Shown piece after piece: positions 6,099-6,782 of a stretch of DNA of 6,782 bases (position 1 is its first letter; the number at the start of each line of letters is the position of its first letter). Source of the DNA: Sphingomonadales bacterium (GTDB lineage: Bacteria; Pseudomonadota; Alphaproteobacteria; Sphingomonadales; Sphingomonadaceae). The DNA is taken from the NCBI GenBank assembly GCA_025360285.1, contig JANYCM010000016.1, forward strand, positions 1-6,782, given 5' to 3'. The notes beneath the pieces were generated by a model. That model had not been told where the DNA came from. It searched no databases and was given only the letters and a program-made list of their open reading frames with translations. The position numbers were made by a program, and so were the translations under genes.

Positions 6099-6647
6099 AT
6101 GACCGCGTTCAAAACAGCCATGCGCCGCATCATCACAGGCGATGACGCGAGCGGCCAATCGGTGATCATCATCGATGGCGGGCCTTCGGCGTTCAGCGGC
6201 GACCCCGATCTTGGCGGGCTTTTCGAAATCTGGGAGGATTCGACAAGCGTGCCGCTCGATCCGCGTGACCATGGCGACCTCGGGACGGCGCGGGCCGTGC
6301 TGGGGCCGCGGCCGGGGAATGTGCAGGTGCGCTGGTTCGTCGTGTCGCCGTTGCCCGAAGGCGTGCCCAAGCCGCAATTGGATGCGGTGGTGCGCGATGT
6401 GTTCGCCGGCTTTGACGGGGCGCGGCACATCATTGACCAGACGCGGCATCCGGCGATGCACGAAACCCATTCGATCGATGTGATCTGTGTGTTGCAGGGC
6501 GATGTCTCGCTGGTGCTGGAGTGCGGCGAGACGCGGGTGAAGCCGGGGCAGGTGGTCATTCAGCGCGGCACCAACCACGCCTGGGCGGCGCACGGCGGCC
6601 CGGCGCTGCTGCTGGCGGTGCCGATCGACCGGCCGGTGGTGACCTAG
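6099..6647 (+). CDS. Small cupin-domain protein
   Basis: This 182-residue protein carries one cupin beta-barrel in its C-terminal half (about residues 112-178). The first cupin motif reads MHETHSID from M120, with H121, H124 and D127 as candidate metal ligands, followed by a conserved VLQGDV turn. The second reads KPGQVVIQRGTNHAW, with H160 as the likely ligand and W162 next to it. The pattern M-H-x-T-x-x-x-D, followed by V-x-x-G and later Q-R-G-T-x-H-A-W, resembles a group of stand-alone bacterial cupins of unknown substrate (the BLL6423-like type). The N-terminal half begins with RRIITGDDASGQS and contains FEIWED, features I associate with the same group. There is no signal peptide. The gene has a strong AGGAGG and lies 40 bp after phaC, so it is probably cotranscribed, but no link to polyester metabolism is established. 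Its stop codon overlaps that of the opposing gcrA-type gene. Confidence 0.85.
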   Translation: MTAFKTAMRRIITGDDASGQSVIIIDGGPSAFSGDPDLGGLFEIWEDSTSVPLDPRDHGDLGTARAVLGPRPGNVQVRWFVVSPLPEGVPKPQLDAVVRDVFAGFDGARHIIDQTRHPAMHETHSIDVICVLQGDVSLVLECGETRVKPGQVVIQRGTNHAWAAHGGPALLLAVPIDRPVVT

Positions 6648-6782
6648 CGGCGCGGCATGCCCGGCATTTGCGGCGGCGGGCGGTGGTTGCGGTCACGCCT
6701 TGGCAGCTGCGCCTGATAGGCGATCAGGCAATGTTCGGTGCAATAGGGGAAGCTGGCCTGCGAAGGCTTGCCGCAAAAATGG
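6644..6782 (-). CDS. gcrA: GcrA-family cell-cycle regulator, C-terminal fragment
   Basis: Only the last 45 codons and the stop (TAG at 6646-6644) lie in the window; the gene continues off the right edge. The fragment starts HFCGKPSQASFPYCTEHC and goes on LIAYQAQ, then a basic, proline-rich tail (RRDRNHRPPPQMPGMPRR). The arrangement F-C-G-K/R-x-S, then P-Y-C-x-E-H, then A-Y-Q-x-Q matches the C-terminal end of Caulobacter GcrA. There this domain, with its Cys/His cluster, contacts the sigma-70 housekeeping factor, while the N-terminal helix-turn-helix (not visible here) binds GANTC-methylated DNA. The identification rests on a short piece, but the motif is distinctive. The Pro/Arg-rich tail after AYQ differs from the Caulobacter tail. 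The gene converges on the cupin gene with overlapping stop codons and no room for a separate terminator. Confidence 0.75.
   Translation of the reverse strand, partial: HFCGKPSQASFPYCTEHCLIAYQAQLPRRDRNHRPPPQMPGMPRR

Noticed and set aside
4163..6559. A 798-codon open frame on the minus strand across phaC and part of the cupin gene
   Set aside because: It is antisense to phaC, with low-complexity Arg/His/Gln composition, no domain and no ribosome-binding site; it is a shadow of the phaC codon pattern.

Overview
This GC-rich window looks like chromosomal DNA of an alphaproteobacterium, most likely of the Sphingomonadales. The reasons are a partial GcrA-type cell-cycle regulator (a family specific to Alphaproteobacteria), a CYP153-type P450, a class I polyhydroxyalkanoate synthase, and several intergenic GANTC (CcrM-type methylation) sites. 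I see no mobile elements, tRNA or rRNA genes, CRISPR arrays or integrase. The genes are tightly packed, and most have good Shine-Dalgarno sequences.

Layout. (1) Positions 1-172 are non-coding leader DNA: a short hairpin with a T run near the left edge, then a small dyad and two adjoining GANTC sites ahead of the first gene. (2) Positions 173-2458, + strand, hold a likely three-gene unit: a CYP153-family P450 (probable terminal alkane or fatty-acid hydroxylase), a putidaredoxin-type [2Fe-2S] ferredoxin, and a DUF1993 protein. (3) Positions 2496-3701, - strand, hold an AlaC-type class I/II aminotransferase, convergent with the first unit and separated from it by a 37-bp gap carrying a hairpin. 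(4) Positions 3817-4125, - strand, encode a small exported Lys/Thr-rich protein of unknown function. Its intrinsic terminator runs directly into a consensus -10 box that probably serves alaC. (5) Positions 4304-6647, + strand, hold class I phaC followed 40 bp later by a small cupin protein. (6) Positions 6644-6782, - strand, hold the C-terminal 45 codons of a GcrA-family regulator; its stop codon overlaps the cupin stop codon on a shared CTAG.

How the genes fit together. The P450 and ferredoxin form an electron-transfer pair that needs a ferredoxin reductase, which is not in this window. Terminal oxidation of alkyl chains feeds beta-oxidation, whose 3-hydroxyacyl-CoA or acetyl-CoA can be stored as polyester by PhaC, so a hydrocarbon-to-storage theme is possible. 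The two units are separated by opposite-strand genes, so this link is inference. I do not see a clearly new multi-gene system. The less explained items are the small secreted protein divergent from phaC, the DUF1993 gene where a reductase might be expected, the fused terminator/promoter ahead of alaC, and the concentration of GANTC sites in the non-coding gaps.
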